Numbered from the stretch's first letter, positions 20,329 to 29,813 are shown. The stretch: DNA of 64,000 bases from Dechloromonas sp. CZR5 (GCF_008711155.1 NZ_VUYQ01000004.1:21358-85357), one strand, 5' to 3'. The notes: generated from the sequence alone by a model not told the origin. Translations and numbers: made by a program.

Positions 20329-21440
20329 TGAAAAAAGGACTCCTCGTGCTGGCTTTCCTGGCTGGCATTCCTCCGGTGGCGATGGCTCACGAAGGCCATG
20401 ACCATGCCGACGAGAAAAAAATGGCCCGTCCGTTGGGCGACGCACCGCAGCGCCTGCCGGATGGCGCCGTCTTCGTGCCCAAATCGGCGCAGCGCGGCAT
20501 GGCCGTGCTGACGCGCAAGATGCAGGCGGAAACGCTGCCCAAAACGCTGGAGTTGCCGGGGCGCGTGATCATGGACCCGCATCTCGGCGGGCGCGTGCAG
20601 GCCATGATTCCGGGCCGCATCGAGCCGGCCGGCCCGCATGGCTTGCCGGCGGCGGGCAGCCGGGTGAAAAAAGGCGAGATTCTGGGTTGGGTTGTGCCGG
20701 CCTCCGGTGCCATCGAGCGGTCTAACCAGGCGGCCTTGCTGGCCGAGCTGAAGGCCGCGCTGGGCCTGGCCGAGCGGCGGCTGGCCCGGCTCAACGAACT
20801 GGCCGATACGGTGCCGAGAAAGGACATCGATGGCGCCGAGAGCGAGGTGGCCAGCCTGAAGGGACGCCTGGCCGCGGTAGGCGGCGGCTTGTCCGGGCGC
20901 GAGGCGCTGGTGGCACCGGTTGGCGGGGTATTGGCGGCGAGCAACGCGGTGGTCGGGCAGGTCGTCGAGCCAAAGGAGCTGATCTTCGAGGTCATCGATC
21001 CGGACAGCCTGCATATCGAGGCGACTGCCTTCGAGGCCGTGCCGCTCGGCGATGTGGCGGCGGCGACGGTGGCCGTCGGTGGCCGCTCGGTGCCGCTGGT
21101 TTTTGTCGGCGCACCCCGCCGCCTGCGCGAACAGGCCTTGCCGCTGATTTTCGAGAATCATGCCGCGGGTGCCGGACTGGCTCTCCCGCTCGGACAGCCG
21201 GTCAAGGTCCAGGTACAGCTCAAGTCGACCGTATCCGGCTTGCCGCTGCCGGCGACAGCTCTGGCGCGCAATACGGCGAATCAGGTGATCGTCTGGGTGA
21301 AAACCGCGCCGGAACGTTTCGTGGCACGGGCGATCCGCAGCGAGCCGCTGGACGGGCTGCGGGTACTGGTCACTGGCGGCCTTGAGCCGGGCGAGCGAGT
21401 CGTCGTCCAGGGCGCCAGCCTGATCGCGCAAATCCGCTAG
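20328..21440 (+). CDS. RND efflux periplasmic adaptor subunit (CzcB/CusB family)
   Basis: 370-residue membrane-fusion protein. The signal peptide is followed by a His-rich start (AHEGHDHADEKK), then a lipoyl/hairpin region with GRVQAMIPGRIEP and an alpha-hairpin about 130-185, a beta-barrel domain (EVIDPDSLHIEATAFE) and a membrane-proximal part ending VTGGLEPGERVVVQGA. ATG 20328 lies at better spacing from GGAGG than ATG 20325. The N-terminal His cluster suggests metal binding. Confidence 0.9.
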   Translation: MKKGLLVLAFLAGIPPVAMAHEGHDHADEKKMARPLGDAPQRLPDGAVFVPKSAQRGMAVLTRKMQAETLPKTLELPGRVIMDPHLGGRVQAMIPGRIEPAGPHGLPAAGSRVKKGEILGWVVPASGAIERSNQAALLAELKAALGLAERRLARLNELADTVPRKDIDGAESEVASLKGRLAAVGGGLSGREALVAPVGGVLAASNAVVGQVVEPKELIFEVIDPDSLHIEATAFEAVPLGDVAAATVAVGGRSVPLVFVGAPRRLREQALPLIFENHAAGAGLALPLGQPVKVQVQLKSTVSGLPLPATALARNTANQVIVWVKTAPERFVARAIRSEPLDGLRVLVTGGLEPGERVVVQGASLIAQIR

Positions 21441-21449
21441 GAGCACAGC

Positions 21450-24400
21450 ATGTTTCAGTGGCTTGTCGAAAAAAGTCTGGGTAGCCGGCTCTTCGTGCTG
21501 GTGGCGGCTACCGCGTTGATGATCTGGGGCGCCGTGCAGGCGACGCGCTTGCCGGTCGACGTCTTTCCCGATCTCAACAAGCCGACGGTGACGGTGATGA
21601 CCGAAGCCGGCGGCATGGCGCCCGAGGAAGTCGAGCAGTTGATCAGCTTTCCGCTCGAGACGGCAATGAGCGGCTTGCCGGGGATTGCGACGGTGCGCTC
21701 GATTTCGAGTGCCGGCCTGTCCTTCGTCTATCTCACGTTCGACTGGAGCGTCGATGTCTATCGCGCCCGGCAGATGGTGACCGAGCGGCTGGCGGCGATG
21801 GAATCCGCGTTGCCGCCGGGCAGCGTTCCGCGCATGGGGCCGGTGTCGTCGATCATGGGCGAGATCATGCTGGTCGCCATTCCCATTCGTGGAGAGGGGG
21901 CCGATCCCAAGGCGGCGCGGGAATACGCCGACTGGGTGCTGCGGCCGCGCCTGATGGCGATTGCCGGCGTGTCGCAGGTCATTCCGATCGGGGGCGAAGT
22001 CCGGCAGTTCCAGGTGCAGCCGGATACGCGGCGGATGATGGAACTGGGCGTCGGCCTCGACCAGATCGAGGCGGCGGTACGCGGTTTTGCCGCCAATACC
22101 TCGGGTGGCTTTCTCGAACTGAACGGGCGCGAATACCTGATCCGTCACCTCGGGCGCAGCGCACGGCTGGAGGATCTGAAGAACCTCGCGCTCACGGCGC
22201 GGAACGGGCAGCCCATCCTGCTGCGCCAGGTCGCCGATGTCGGCTTCGCTGCCGCGATCAAGCGCGGCGACGGCGGCTTCGACGACGGGCGCGACGGCAG
22301 CCCGGCGGTGATCCTCAGCATCCAGAAACAGCCGACGGCGGATACGGTGGAACTGACGCGGCGCATCGAGTCGGCGCTGGTCGATCTCAAGAGCAGCGTG
22401 CCGGCCGGCCTGAGCGCCCCGCAGGTGATCTTCCGCCAGGCCGACTTCATCGAGGCATCGCTCGGCAACCTGCAGCTCAAGCTGTTGATGGCCGCCTGCT
22501 TCGTCGCCGGCGTGCTGTTCTTCTTCCTCGGTAATCTGCGGACGATGCTGATTTCGCTGACGGCGATCCCGCTCTCTATCCTGACCGCCATCCTGGTCTT
22601 CAAATGGTTCGGCTTGTCGATCAACACCATGACCCTGGGCGGGTTGGCGATCGCCATCGGCGAGCTGGTGGACGATGCCGTCGTCGATGTCGAGAACATC
22701 CTGCGCCGCCTGCGCGAAAAGGCGGCCAGCGGCCAGCCCTACTCGGTGCGCGAAACGGTGATCGCCGCCTCGCTCGAGGTGCGCACCGCCATCGTCTATG
22801 CGACGCTGATCATCGCCCTGGTGTTCGTGCCGCTCTTCGCCCTGCCCGGTATCGAGGGGCGCCTGTTCGTGCCGCTCGGCATTGCCTACATCGTCGCCAT
22901 CCTGGCTTCGCTGGCGGTGTCGGTGCTGGTGACGCCGGTGCTGTCGAGCTATCTGTTGCCGGCGCTGGTGCGCCACGACCATGGCGAGACGCGCCTGGTC
23001 GTCCGTCTCAAGGCCGCCTACCGGCAGGCTCTGGAGCGTGTGCTGGCGGCACCGCGCCTGCCAGTGGCGGCAGCCGGCATCGCCGTCGTGCTGGCAACGC
23101 TCGCCGTACCTTTCTTCCCGACCACCTTCCTGCCGCCGTTCAACGAAGGCTCGATCACCCTCGGCCTGCGCCTCAATCCGGGTGCCACGCTGTCCGAATC
23201 GATCCGCGTCGCCACGGCGGCCGAACAGGCGCTGCGTGGCCTGCCCGAGATCGAGCACATGGGTCGGCGTACCGGGCGGGCCGAACTCGACGAACATGCC
23301 GAGGGTGTGCATGTCACCGAGTTCGAGATCAAGCTCAAACCGGACGGACGACCCAAGGAAGCGGTCTACGCCGACATCCGCCAGCGGCTCAAGGAGTTGC
23401 CGGCCAGCCTGAGCCTGGGCCAGCCCATCGCGCACCGTATCGACCACATGCTATCGGGGGTGCGGGCGCAGATCGCCATCAAGATCGTCGGCGAGGACCT
23501 CGACACGCTGCGCGCCCAGGCCGGCCTGCTGCGCGAACGGCTGGCCAGGATACCGGGCCTCGCCGACCTGGAGATCGAGAAGCAGGTGCTGGCGCCGCAG
23601 ATCAAGGTACGCGTCGATTTCGACGCGGCGGCGCGCTACGGCATCTCGACGGCGCAGCTGACGCGCACGCTGCAGACCCTGGTCGATGGCGAGAAGGTGA
23701 CGCAGATCGTCGAGGGCAACCGACGTTTCGATCTGGTCGTCCGCTTGCCGGAGGCGGCCCGTTCGCTCGACGGGCTGGCCAACCTGCTGGTCGAGACGCC
23801 GGCCGGTCGCGTCCCGCTGTCCCGGCTGGCCAGCATCGAGGATGCCGACGGGCCGAACCAGATCACCCGCGACGATGGCCGGCGGCGCATCGTCATCTCG
23901 GCCAATGCTCAAGGCAGGGCGCTGTCCGAGGTGGTGGCCGACCTGCGTGCCGTCGTGGCGGATTTCTCATTGCCTGAGGGCTATTTCGTGACCCTGGGCG
24001 GCCAGTTTCAGGCGCAGGAGGAGGCAGCGCGCTTGATCGCCGTGCTCGCCCTCGGTTCGGCGGCCTTGATCTTCATGGTCCTCTTCAGCCGCTACCGCTC
24101 GGCGGTGCTGGCCGCGCTGATCATGGCCAACGTGCCACTGGCGCTGGTCGGCAGCGTCATCGGCCTGTGGCTGTCCGGCCAGCCCCTGTCGGTTGCTGCG
24201 CTGATCGGCTTCATCACGTTGGCCGGTATCGCCACCCGCAACGGCATCCTGAAGATCAGCCACTACCTGAATCTGATGCGCTTCGAAGGCGAGACCTTCG
24301 GCGTGCCGATGATCGTGCGCGGTTCGCTGGAGCGCCTGACGCCGGTGCTGATGACCGCGCTGGTTGCTGCCTTCGCGCTGGCGCCGCTGCTCTTCGAGGC

Positions 24401-24566
24401 CGAACAGCCGGGTACCGAGATCCTGCATCCGGTGGCCGTCGTCATTTTTTCCGGGCTGATCAGCTCGACCCTGCTCGATACCTTTGTCACGCCAGCCCTG
24501 TTCTGGCTCTTTGGCCGGCCGGCCGCACAGCGTCTGCTGGCGGCCAACGACGGCGAAAATTTCTAA
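21450..24566 (+). CDS. Heavy-metal efflux RND transporter permease (CzcA/CusA family)
   Basis: 1038-residue inner-membrane pump that exports metal ions from periplasm or cytoplasm using the proton gradient. It shows the HME-RND N-terminus with PVDVFPDLNKPTVTV and EEVEQLISFPLE, two large periplasmic loops and twelve helices. The proton-relay helix 4 reads AIGELVDDAVVDVEN, with D408 and D409. This is neither the DFG-DGA-VEN form of CzcA nor the Met-linked form of CusA, so the metal cannot be assigned. It starts 9 bases after the adaptor. Confidence 0.93.
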   Translation: MFQWLVEKSLGSRLFVLVAATALMIWGAVQATRLPVDVFPDLNKPTVTVMTEAGGMAPEEVEQLISFPLETAMSGLPGIATVRSISSAGLSFVYLTFDWSVDVYRARQMVTERLAAMESALPPGSVPRMGPVSSIMGEIMLVAIPIRGEGADPKAAREYADWVLRPRLMAIAGVSQVIPIGGEVRQFQVQPDTRRMMELGVGLDQIEAAVRGFAANTSGGFLELNGREYLIRHLGRSARLEDLKNLALTARNGQPILLRQVADVGFAAAIKRGDGGFDDGRDGSPAVILSIQKQPTADTVELTRRIESALVDLKSSVPAGLSAPQVIFRQADFIEASLGNLQLKLLMAACFVAGVLFFFLGNLRTMLISLTAIPLSILTAILVFKWFGLSINTMTLGGLAIAIGELVDDAVVDVENILRRLREKAASGQPYSVRETVIAASLEVRTAIVYATLIIALVFVPLFALPGIEGRLFVPLGIAYIVAILASLAVSVLVTPVLSSYLLPALVRHDHGETRLVVRLKAAYRQALERVLAAPRLPVAAAGIAVVLATLAVPFFPTTFLPPFNEGSITLGLRLNPGATLSESIRVATAAEQALRGLPEIEHMGRRTGRAELDEHAEGVHVTEFEIKLKPDGRPKEAVYADIRQRLKELPASLSLGQPIAHRIDHMLSGVRAQIAIKIVGEDLDTLRAQAGLLRERLARIPGLADLEIEKQVLAPQIKVRVDFDAAARYGISTAQLTRTLQTLVDGEKVTQIVEGNRRFDLVVRLPEAARSLDGLANLLVETPAGRVPLSRLASIEDADGPNQITRDDGRRRIVISANAQGRALSEVVADLRAVVADFSLPEGYFVTLGGQFQAQEEAARLIAVLALGSAALIFMVLFSRYRSAVLAALIMANVPLALVGSVIGLWLSGQPLSVAALIGFITLAGIATRNGILKISHYLNLMRFEGETFGVPMIVRGSLERLTPVLMTALVAAFALAPLLFEAEQPGTEILHPVAVVIFSGLISSTLLDTFVTPALFWLFGRPAAQRLLAANDGENF

Positions 24567-24585
24567 ACCGTAATAGGAGAAACCC

Positions 24586-24960
24586 ATGAAAGCCATTGTT
24601 GCCATCGTCGTTGCCGGTTTGCTGCAGCTGTCGTCATCGGCTGTTCTGGCGCATGCCGAGCACGGCCAGCCACAGTTCGGCGGCGTTGTCGCCGAGGCCG
24701 GCGAGGCTCAATTCGAGATTGTTGGCAAGGGCGGCAAGATCGTTGTCCATGCAACGAGTCACGGCACTCCGGTCGATACGGCGGGGGCGAAGGCCAAGCT
24801 GTCCGTGCTGGCTGGCGGGGCGAAAAGCGAACTGACGCTGGCCCCGGTCGCCCCCAATCGCCTCGAAGCGGCAGGTAGCCTGGCGAGCGGCGCCAAGCTG
24901 CTGATCCTGGTCGAGTGGCCCGGCCGCAAGCCCCTGCAGGGCCGTGCCGTGGCCCCTTGA
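24586..24960 (+). CDS. Small periplasmic protein of the RND cluster
   Basis: 124 residues with a signal peptide ending AVLAHAEHG, then a compact beta-rich domain (FGGVVAEAGEAQFEIVGKGG and ASGAKLLILVEWPGRKP). The mature N-terminus begins with a short His/Glu segment, HAEHGQ. Unrecognised family, but placement right after the pump suggests a periplasmic metal chaperone or pump accessory. Confidence 0.75.
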   Translation: MKAIVAIVVAGLLQLSSSAVLAHAEHGQPQFGGVVAEAGEAQFEIVGKGGKIVVHATSHGTPVDTAGAKAKLSVLAGGAKSELTLAPVAPNRLEAAGSLASGAKLLILVEWPGRKPLQGRAVAP

Positions 24961-24985
24961 TGCGAATTTCGGGAAAGGAAATGCG

Positions 24986-25453
24986 ATGAGTTCATCACTG
25001 TCGGCGCGCCGTCGCCTGTTGTTGTCACTGCTGCTTACCGCCGCTGTTCCCGGATGGGCGGCGCCGGCCGCTCCCCGGGTCGAAGTCTGGAAAAGTCCGT
25101 ATTGCGGCTGTTGCAAGGATTGGGTCGCGCATCTCGAAAAAGAGGGCTTCACGGTTCAGGTCCATGAGGTCGGCGATCTGGACGGTGCCCGCCGCAGGCT
25201 GGGGATGCCCGAGCGCTATGCCTCCTGTCATACCGCACGGGTCGGCGATTACCTGCTCGAAGGCCATGTTCCGGCGGCCGACATCCGTCGCCTGCTCGCC
25301 GAACGGCCGGCCGGCCTCGGCTTGGCGGTACCGGGCATGCCGGTCGGTTCGCCGGGCATGGACGGCCCGGCCTATCGCGGCCGGCGCGATCCCTACGAGG
25401 TGCTGCTCGTCCGCCGGGACGGGGGCGCGAACGTGTTCGCCAACTACCGTTAG
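24986..25453 (+). CDS. DUF411 family protein (metal-associated)
   Basis: 155-residue exported protein (Arg-rich signal peptide [25 protein letters not shown]). The DUF411 core has [17 protein letters not shown], in which three Cys resemble a thiol or copper-binding site, and a second Cys in [22 protein letters not shown]411 proteins recur in copper and mixed-metal resistance loci. The 3' end overlaps queA convergently by 4 bases, so the cluster abuts queA exactly. Confidence 0.88.
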   Translation: MSSSLSARRRLLLSLLLTAAVPGWAAPAAPRVEVWKSPYCGCCKDWVAHLEKEGFTVQVHEVGDLDGARRRLGMPERYASCHTARVGDYLLEGHVPAADIRRLLAERPAGLGLAVPGMPVGSPGMDGPAYRGRRDPYEVLLVRRDGGANVFANYR

Positions 25454-26499
25454 GCGGCGTCCGGCGCCTTTTCGAGCAGCATCGCGTCGCCGTAGCTGAA
25501 GAAGCGATAGCGGTCGGCGACCGCGTGGGCGTAGGCGGCGCGGATCGCGTCGTAACCGGCAAAGGCCGATACCAGCATCATCAGCGTCGATTTCGGCAGG
25601 TGGAAGTTGGTGATCAGCCGGTCGACGACCTTGAAGCGGTAGCCCGGCGTGATGAAGATGTCGGTTTCCGCCCCGCCGACACGCACCGTGCCGTCGGCGT
25701 TGCCGGCCGACTCAAGGGCGCGCAGGCTGGTCGTGCCGATGGCGATGACACGGCCGCCGGCGGCGCGGGTCGCGGCGACGGCCTCGGCGGTTGCCGCCGG
25801 AATTTCGAAGCGTTCGCTGTGCATCCGGTGGTCGGCAATTTTTTCCACGCGCATCGGGCGATAGGTACCGGCGCCGACATGCAGGGTCAGGAAAGCGGTA
25901 TGGATACCCTGCCCGCGCAGCAATTCGAGCATGTTTTCGTCGAAATGCAGCCCGGCGGTGGGAGCGGCCACGGCGCCCGGTTCGCGGGCATAGACCGTCT
26001 GGTAGCGCGCCTCGTCGGCGCCTTCGGCCGGGTGTTCGATGTACGGCGGCAGCGGCAGCTTGCCGTATTGTTCGGCGAGTTCCCAGAAATCGCCGCCATC
26101 GCTCAGTTCGAGGGCGAAAAAGTCGTCGTCGGCGCCAGCCCGGCCGGTCATCGTGACCGTGAAGGCATCGGCCAGGATCATCTTGCTGCCCGGCTTGGGC
26201 GCCTTGCTGGCGCGAATCTGGCAGATCGCGTGCGTTGCGTCGACGATGCGCTCGAGCATGATTTCAACGCGTCCGCCGCTTTCCTTGAGGCCGAAGAAAC
26301 GGGCCTTGATCACGCGGGTGTCGTTGAAGACGAGCAGGTCGCCCGGCTGCAGCAGCGACGGCAAGTCGGCGAAGCGGCGGTCGACATGCGTGGAGCCATC
26401 CACATGCAACAGGCGGCTGCCCGTGCGTTCGGCGGCGGGGTGCTGGGCGATCAGTTCGGGGGGGAGGTGGAAGTCGAAGTCGTCGACAGTCATCGACAT
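25450..26499 (-). CDS. queA: S-adenosylmethionine:tRNA ribosyltransferase-isomerase
   Basis: Uses the ribosyl group of SAM to build epoxyqueuosine on tRNA, the step after Tgt. About 349 residues with the standard N-terminus [18 protein letters not shown], the segment [14 protein letters not shown] and the C-terminal [18 protein letters not shown]. Start at ATG 26499 or 26493; the former lies close to a GGACAG site. It is the second half of the split queA/tgt pair. Confidence 0.95.
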   Translation of the reverse strand: MSMTVDDFDFHLPPELIAQHPAAERTGSRLLHVDGSTHVDRRFADLPSLLQPGDLLVFNDTRVIKARFFGLKESGGRVEIMLERIVDATHAICQIRASKAPKPGSKMILADAFTVTMTGRAGADDDFFALELSDGGDFWELAEQYGKLPLPPYIEHPAEGADEARYQTVYAREPGAVAAPTAGLHFDENMLELLRGQGIHTAFLTLHVGAGTYRPMRVEKIADHRMHSERFEIPAATAEAVAATRAAGGRVIAIGTTSLRALESAGNADGTVRVGGAETDIFITPGYRFKVVDRLITNFHLPKSTLMMLVSAFAGYDAIRAAYAHAVADRYRFFSYGDAMLLEKAPDAA

Positions 26500-26524
26500 G
26501 GTGCTGTCCAATCACGAAGAACAA

Positions 26525-26553
26525 ACAAAAACGGCCTTCCTGACGGAAAGCCG
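26525..26553 (-). terminator. Terminator of tRNA-Leu(CAA)
   Basis: Nine-pair stem (CGGCTTTCC / GGAAGGCCG, one G-U) with a GTCA-type loop followed by TTTTTG on the minus strand, between the tRNA and queA. Confidence 0.7.
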
Positions 26554-26567
26554 CTTTGTTTTGAAAC

Positions 26568-26652
26568 TGGTGCCCCGGGCCAGACTCGAACTGGCACACC
26601 TTTCGGCGGCGGATTTTGAATCCGCTGCGTCTACCGATTCCGCCACCGGGGC
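26568..26652 (-). tRNA. tRNA-Leu (anticodon CAA)
   Basis: Cloverleaf on the minus strand: acceptor GCCCCGG pairs with CCGGGGC, and the 3' CCA is encoded. The anticodon arm GCGGA-TTCAAAA-TCCGC gives anticodon CAA. A long variable arm, as expected for tRNA-Leu, and the TTCGAGT T-loop are present. Length 85 including CCA. Confidence 0.95.
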
Positions 26653-26677
26653 GAGTGGAGGCCGGATTATCCCTGAA

Positions 26678-27076
26678 TCACTTCTTCGATTCAAGCGATT
26701 CCGTACATGGGAAAGCTTTTGCAAGGGCTCCGGCAACCAGCGTTGCGGTGCTCATGGTGGTGTTCGGCGGCACACGCTCGACATGAATGACGACGGCGCG
26801 GACGAGACGCATCGACAAATCCGGGTCGTTGGGCAGGCAGAAGGCATTGAGCTTCATGCCGACCTGCCCGGCCAGGTAATCGCTGACTGCGTAGCCGTCG
26901 GCAAAACCGGCGACGTAGGCAATGCAGCGGGCGCTGCGTATCGACTGAAGAGGGTCGCTGTTTTTCTGCTTGGCATACAGCTCTTCGGCGGCCTGGCAGT
27001 CGCCGCGTAATTCGTCCGGCGTGTAGGCGTAGGCGGAGGCCGAAAACAGCGCTACCAGCAAGAACAGGTATTTCAT
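26678..27076 (-). CDS. Small secreted protein, Rap1a/Tai-like
   Basis: 132 residues with a signal peptide (MKYLFLLVALFSASAYA). The mature part has four Cys (RGDCQAAEEL, SARCIAYVAG, AFCLPNDPD, AFPCTES) and the GFADGY helix typical of the Rap1a/Tai superfamily, which includes type VI immunity proteins but also many small secreted proteins of other roles. No toxin gene is adjacent. Its start overlaps the stop of the nirE-like gene, so it is translated from that transcript and may be a denitrification-linked periplasmic protein. Confidence 0.72.
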   Translation of the reverse strand: MKYLFLLVALFSASAYAYTPDELRGDCQAAEELYAKQKNSDPLQSIRSARCIAYVAGFADGYAVSDYLAGQVGMKLNAFCLPNDPDLSMRLVRAVVIHVERVPPNTTMSTATLVAGALAKAFPCTESLESKK

Positions 27077-27837
27077 CGCTTCTCGAACCAGCTGAGCTTT
27101 TCATGCAGCCCGACGACACTGCCGACCACGATCAGCGCCGGCGGCTTGATGCCGGACTCGGCTATGCGGTGCGGCAGGGTGCCCAGCGTTGCCAGTACGG
27201 TCTTCTGGTCAGCCTGGGTGCCGTTACGGATGACCGCCGCCGGTGTCATCGAGGGCAGGCCGTAATGCATCATCTGCTTGCAGATTTCCTCGGCAGCGCC
27301 GATGCCCATGTAGAAAACGACGGTCTGGTTGGGGCGGGCCAGCGCGCTCCAGTCGAGATTGACCGTTCCATCCTTGAGATGGCCGGTGACGAAGGTCACG
27401 GCTTGCGCGTGATCGCGATGCGTCAGCGGAAAACCGGAGTAGGCCGCACAGCCGGCTGCTGCCGTGACGCCGGGTACGACCTCGAAGGGAATGCCGGAGG
27501 CAACCAGTGTTTCCAGCTCTTCGCCGCCTCGGCCGAAAATGAAGGGATCGCCCCCCTTGAGGCGGACGACGGACAGTCCTTCACGGGCGAGGGTGACCAG
27601 CAACTGGTTGATGTCGCCCTGCGGCATGGTGTGCTTGGAGGATTCCTTGCCAGCGTAGATGACGCGGGCATCGGAACGGGCCAGGTCCATGATGCCGTTG
27701 CCGACCAGGTGGTCATAGACGAGGACATCGGCCTGTGCGATGACGCGGGCAGCCTTGATGGTCAGGAGATCGGGGTCGCCTGGTCCAGCACCGACGAGCC
27801 AGACTTTCCCGCCTTGTAATTGCGATGAATTATTCAT
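27073..27837 (-). CDS. nirE: Uroporphyrinogen-III C-methyltransferase (NirE-type)
   Basis: 254-residue SUMT that makes precorrin-2 from uroporphyrinogen III, feeding siroheme, cobalamin or heme d1. Signature GAGPGDPDLLTIKAARV near the start, the central RLKGGDPFIFGRGGEE, and the C-terminal VVGSVVGLHEKL are present. CobA/CysG would look the same; placement beside nirS, divergent across an FNR/DNR-type box, and the presence of nirF, DL, G, H, J and N make heme d1 supply the likely role. The nirE symbol rests on context. ATG 27837 has a GGAAGAG site. Confidence 0.85.
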   Translation of the reverse strand: MNNSSQLQGGKVWLVGAGPGDPDLLTIKAARVIAQADVLVYDHLVGNGIMDLARSDARVIYAGKESSKHTMPQGDINQLLVTLAREGLSVVRLKGGDPFIFGRGGEELETLVASGIPFEVVPGVTAAAGCAAYSGFPLTHRDHAQAVTFVTGHLKDGTVNLDWSALARPNQTVVFYMGIGAAEEICKQMMHYGLPSMTPAAVIRNGTQADQKTVLATLGTLPHRIAESGIKPPALIVVGSVVGLHEKLSWFEKR

Positions 27838-27996
27838 GGTTTTTCTCTTCCTTTGGGCGGGCATCCTAATGCGGTCGTTCGCACCTGCCAATAGCGTGGA
27901 TCAAGGAATTGAGTAAATATAGTTCAAAAGTTGTAGTTAAATAGTTACTAGTGATTACATGGCGTTGAATGTATGAGATTTCTTATGGAAAAAAGA

Positions 27997-28010
27997 TTGA
28001 TGAGTATCAA
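27997..28010. promoter_or_regulatory. FNR/DNR-type box upstream of nirS
   Basis: The sequence TTGATGAGTATCAA is a perfect TTGAT-N4-ATCAA palindrome, the site class bound by FNR, DNR and NnrR regulators. It lies 87 bases before the nirS start and 160 bases from the divergent nirE start, so it fits activation of nirS under low oxygen and/or NO. Confidence 0.85.
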
Positions 28011-28097
28011 GGATGCGGGAGGCGCTCAAGCGCAACCTAGCGGACATCGCGTTTGGGGAACAAGGACGCGACCCGTTTTCGTTCTAGGAGAGGAAAG

Positions 28098-29783
28098 ATG
28101 AAAAAAACTGTTGTGGGGATGCTTGCACTGACTGCCATGGCTGCCGCCATGGGTTCCGCCTTTGCCCAGGAGGCCGCCAAGGCTGCTCCGGCAATGACGG
28201 CAGCCGAGAAGGAGCAGGCCAAGAAGATTTACTTCGAGCGTTGCGCCGGCTGCCACGGCGTGCTGCGCAAGGGCGCCACCGGCAAGAACCTTGAGCCGCA
28301 CTGGTCCAAGAAGGACAAGGACGGCAACGTCACCGAAGGCGGTACGCTCAAGCTCGGTCAGCAGCGTCTGGAAAAGATCATCGGCTACGGTACCGACGGT
28401 GGCATGGTGAACTTCGACGACATCCTGACCAAGGAAGAAATCACCCTGATGTCGAAGTACATCCAGAACACCCCCGACGTTCCGCCAGAGTACAGCTTCA
28501 AGGACACGATGGATTCCTGGAAGGTCATCGTTCCGGTCGACCAGCGTCCGAAGAAGCAGATGAACAACTTCAACCTGAACAACATGTTCTCGGTCACCCT
28601 GCGTGACACCGGTGAAGTTGCCCTGATCGACGGCGATACCAAGGAAATCCGCTCCATCGTCAAGACCGGCTATGCGGTTCACATCTCCCGCCTCTCCGCT
28701 TCCGGCCGTTATGTATACGTGATCGGTCGCGACGGTCGTCTGAGCCTGATCGACCTGTGGATGGAAAAGCCGGCTGTCGTGGCTGAAGTCAAGATCGGCT
28801 TCGATGCACGCTCGGTCGATACCTCCAAGTTCAAGGGCTTCGAAGACAAGTACGCTGTCGCCGGTTCCTACTGGCCGCCCCAGTACGTGATCATGGACGG
28901 CGATACGCTGAAGCCGCGCAAGGTCGTTTCCACCCGTGGCATGACCGTCGATGGCGAATACCATCCGGAACCGCGCGTTGCCTCCATCGTCGCTTCGTTC
29001 ATCAAGCCGGAGTGGGTTATCAACATCAAGGAAACCGGCCAGATTCTGTTGGTCGATTATTCCGACATCGAAAACCTCAAGACGACCACTGTCGGTTCCG
29101 CCAAGTTCCTGCACGACGGCGGCTGGGATGCTTCCAAGCGCTACTTCCTGGTGGCGGCCAACGCCTCCAACAAGATCGCCGCGGTCGACACCAAGACCGG
29201 CAAGCTGGCTGCCCTGGTCGATACCGCCAAGATTCCGCACCCGGGTCGCGGCGCCAACTTCGTCCATCCGAAGTTCGGTCCGGTCTGGGCAACGGGTCAC
29301 CTCGGTGCCGATGTCGTGACCTTGATCTCGACGCCGTCCGACGACAAGAAGTTTGCCAAGTACAAGGAATACAACTGGAAGGTCGTTCAGGAAATGAAGC
29401 ACGTTCCGGGCAACCTGTTCGTCAAGACCCATCCGAAGTCCAAGCACTTCTGGGCCGACGCGCCGCAGAACCCGGACAAGGATCTGGCCGAGTCGGTTGC
29501 CGTCTGGGATATGGCCGACCTGTCCAAGCCGAAGGCTATCCTGAACGTCGCCAAGGATTCCGGCCTGCCGCCGACCAAGGCTGTCAAGCGCGCTGTCCAT
29601 CCGGAATACTCGGCTGACGGCAAGGAAGTCTGGATCTCCCTGTGGGGCGGCAAGACCGACCAGTCCGCCGTTGTGGTCTATGATGACGCTACGCTGAAGG
29701 TCAAGAAGGTCATCACCGATCCGAAGATGATCACGCCGACCGGTAAGTTCAACGTCTACAACACCCAGCACGACATCTATTGA
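28098..29783 (+). CDS. nirS: Cytochrome cd1 nitrite reductase
   Basis: 561-residue periplasmic enzyme reducing nitrite to NO. A Sec signal peptide (ends GSAFA) is followed by a heme c domain with CAGCH at 49-53 and an eight-bladed heme d1 propeller containing LIDGDTKEI, PEYSADGKEVWISLW and the C-terminal TPTGKFNVYNTQHDIY. ATG 28098 follows a GGAGAGGAAAG site. Downstream genes supply electron donors and the d1 cofactor. No frameshift or missing heme ligand was noted. Confidence 0.97.
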   Translation: MKKTVVGMLALTAMAAAMGSAFAQEAAKAAPAMTAAEKEQAKKIYFERCAGCHGVLRKGATGKNLEPHWSKKDKDGNVTEGGTLKLGQQRLEKIIGYGTDGGMVNFDDILTKEEITLMSKYIQNTPDVPPEYSFKDTMDSWKVIVPVDQRPKKQMNNFNLNNMFSVTLRDTGEVALIDGDTKEIRSIVKTGYAVHISRLSASGRYVYVIGRDGRLSLIDLWMEKPAVVAEVKIGFDARSVDTSKFKGFEDKYAVAGSYWPPQYVIMDGDTLKPRKVVSTRGMTVDGEYHPEPRVASIVASFIKPEWVINIKETGQILLVDYSDIENLKTTTVGSAKFLHDGGWDASKRYFLVAANASNKIAAVDTKTGKLAALVDTAKIPHPGRGANFVHPKFGPVWATGHLGADVVTLISTPSDDKKFAKYKEYNWKVVQEMKHVPGNLFVKTHPKSKHFWADAPQNPDKDLAESVAVWDMADLSKPKAILNVAKDSGLPPTKAVKRAVHPEYSADGKEVWISLWGGKTDQSAVVVYDDATLKVKKVITDPKMITPTGKFNVYNTQHDIY

Positions 29784-29813
29784 TCGACTGTTGATTGTTT
29801 GATTTGAGGCAAA

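Noticed and set aside
20085..23447. 1120-codon open frame antisense to the RND adaptor and pump genes
   Set aside because: Arg/His/Gln-rich, low-complexity product with no domain, lying opposite a textbook RND gene. It is an effect of GC-rich codon use.
26678..27076. Type VI secretion immunity gene
   Set aside because: Only the fold matches; no effector, VgrG, PAAR or Tss gene is present.
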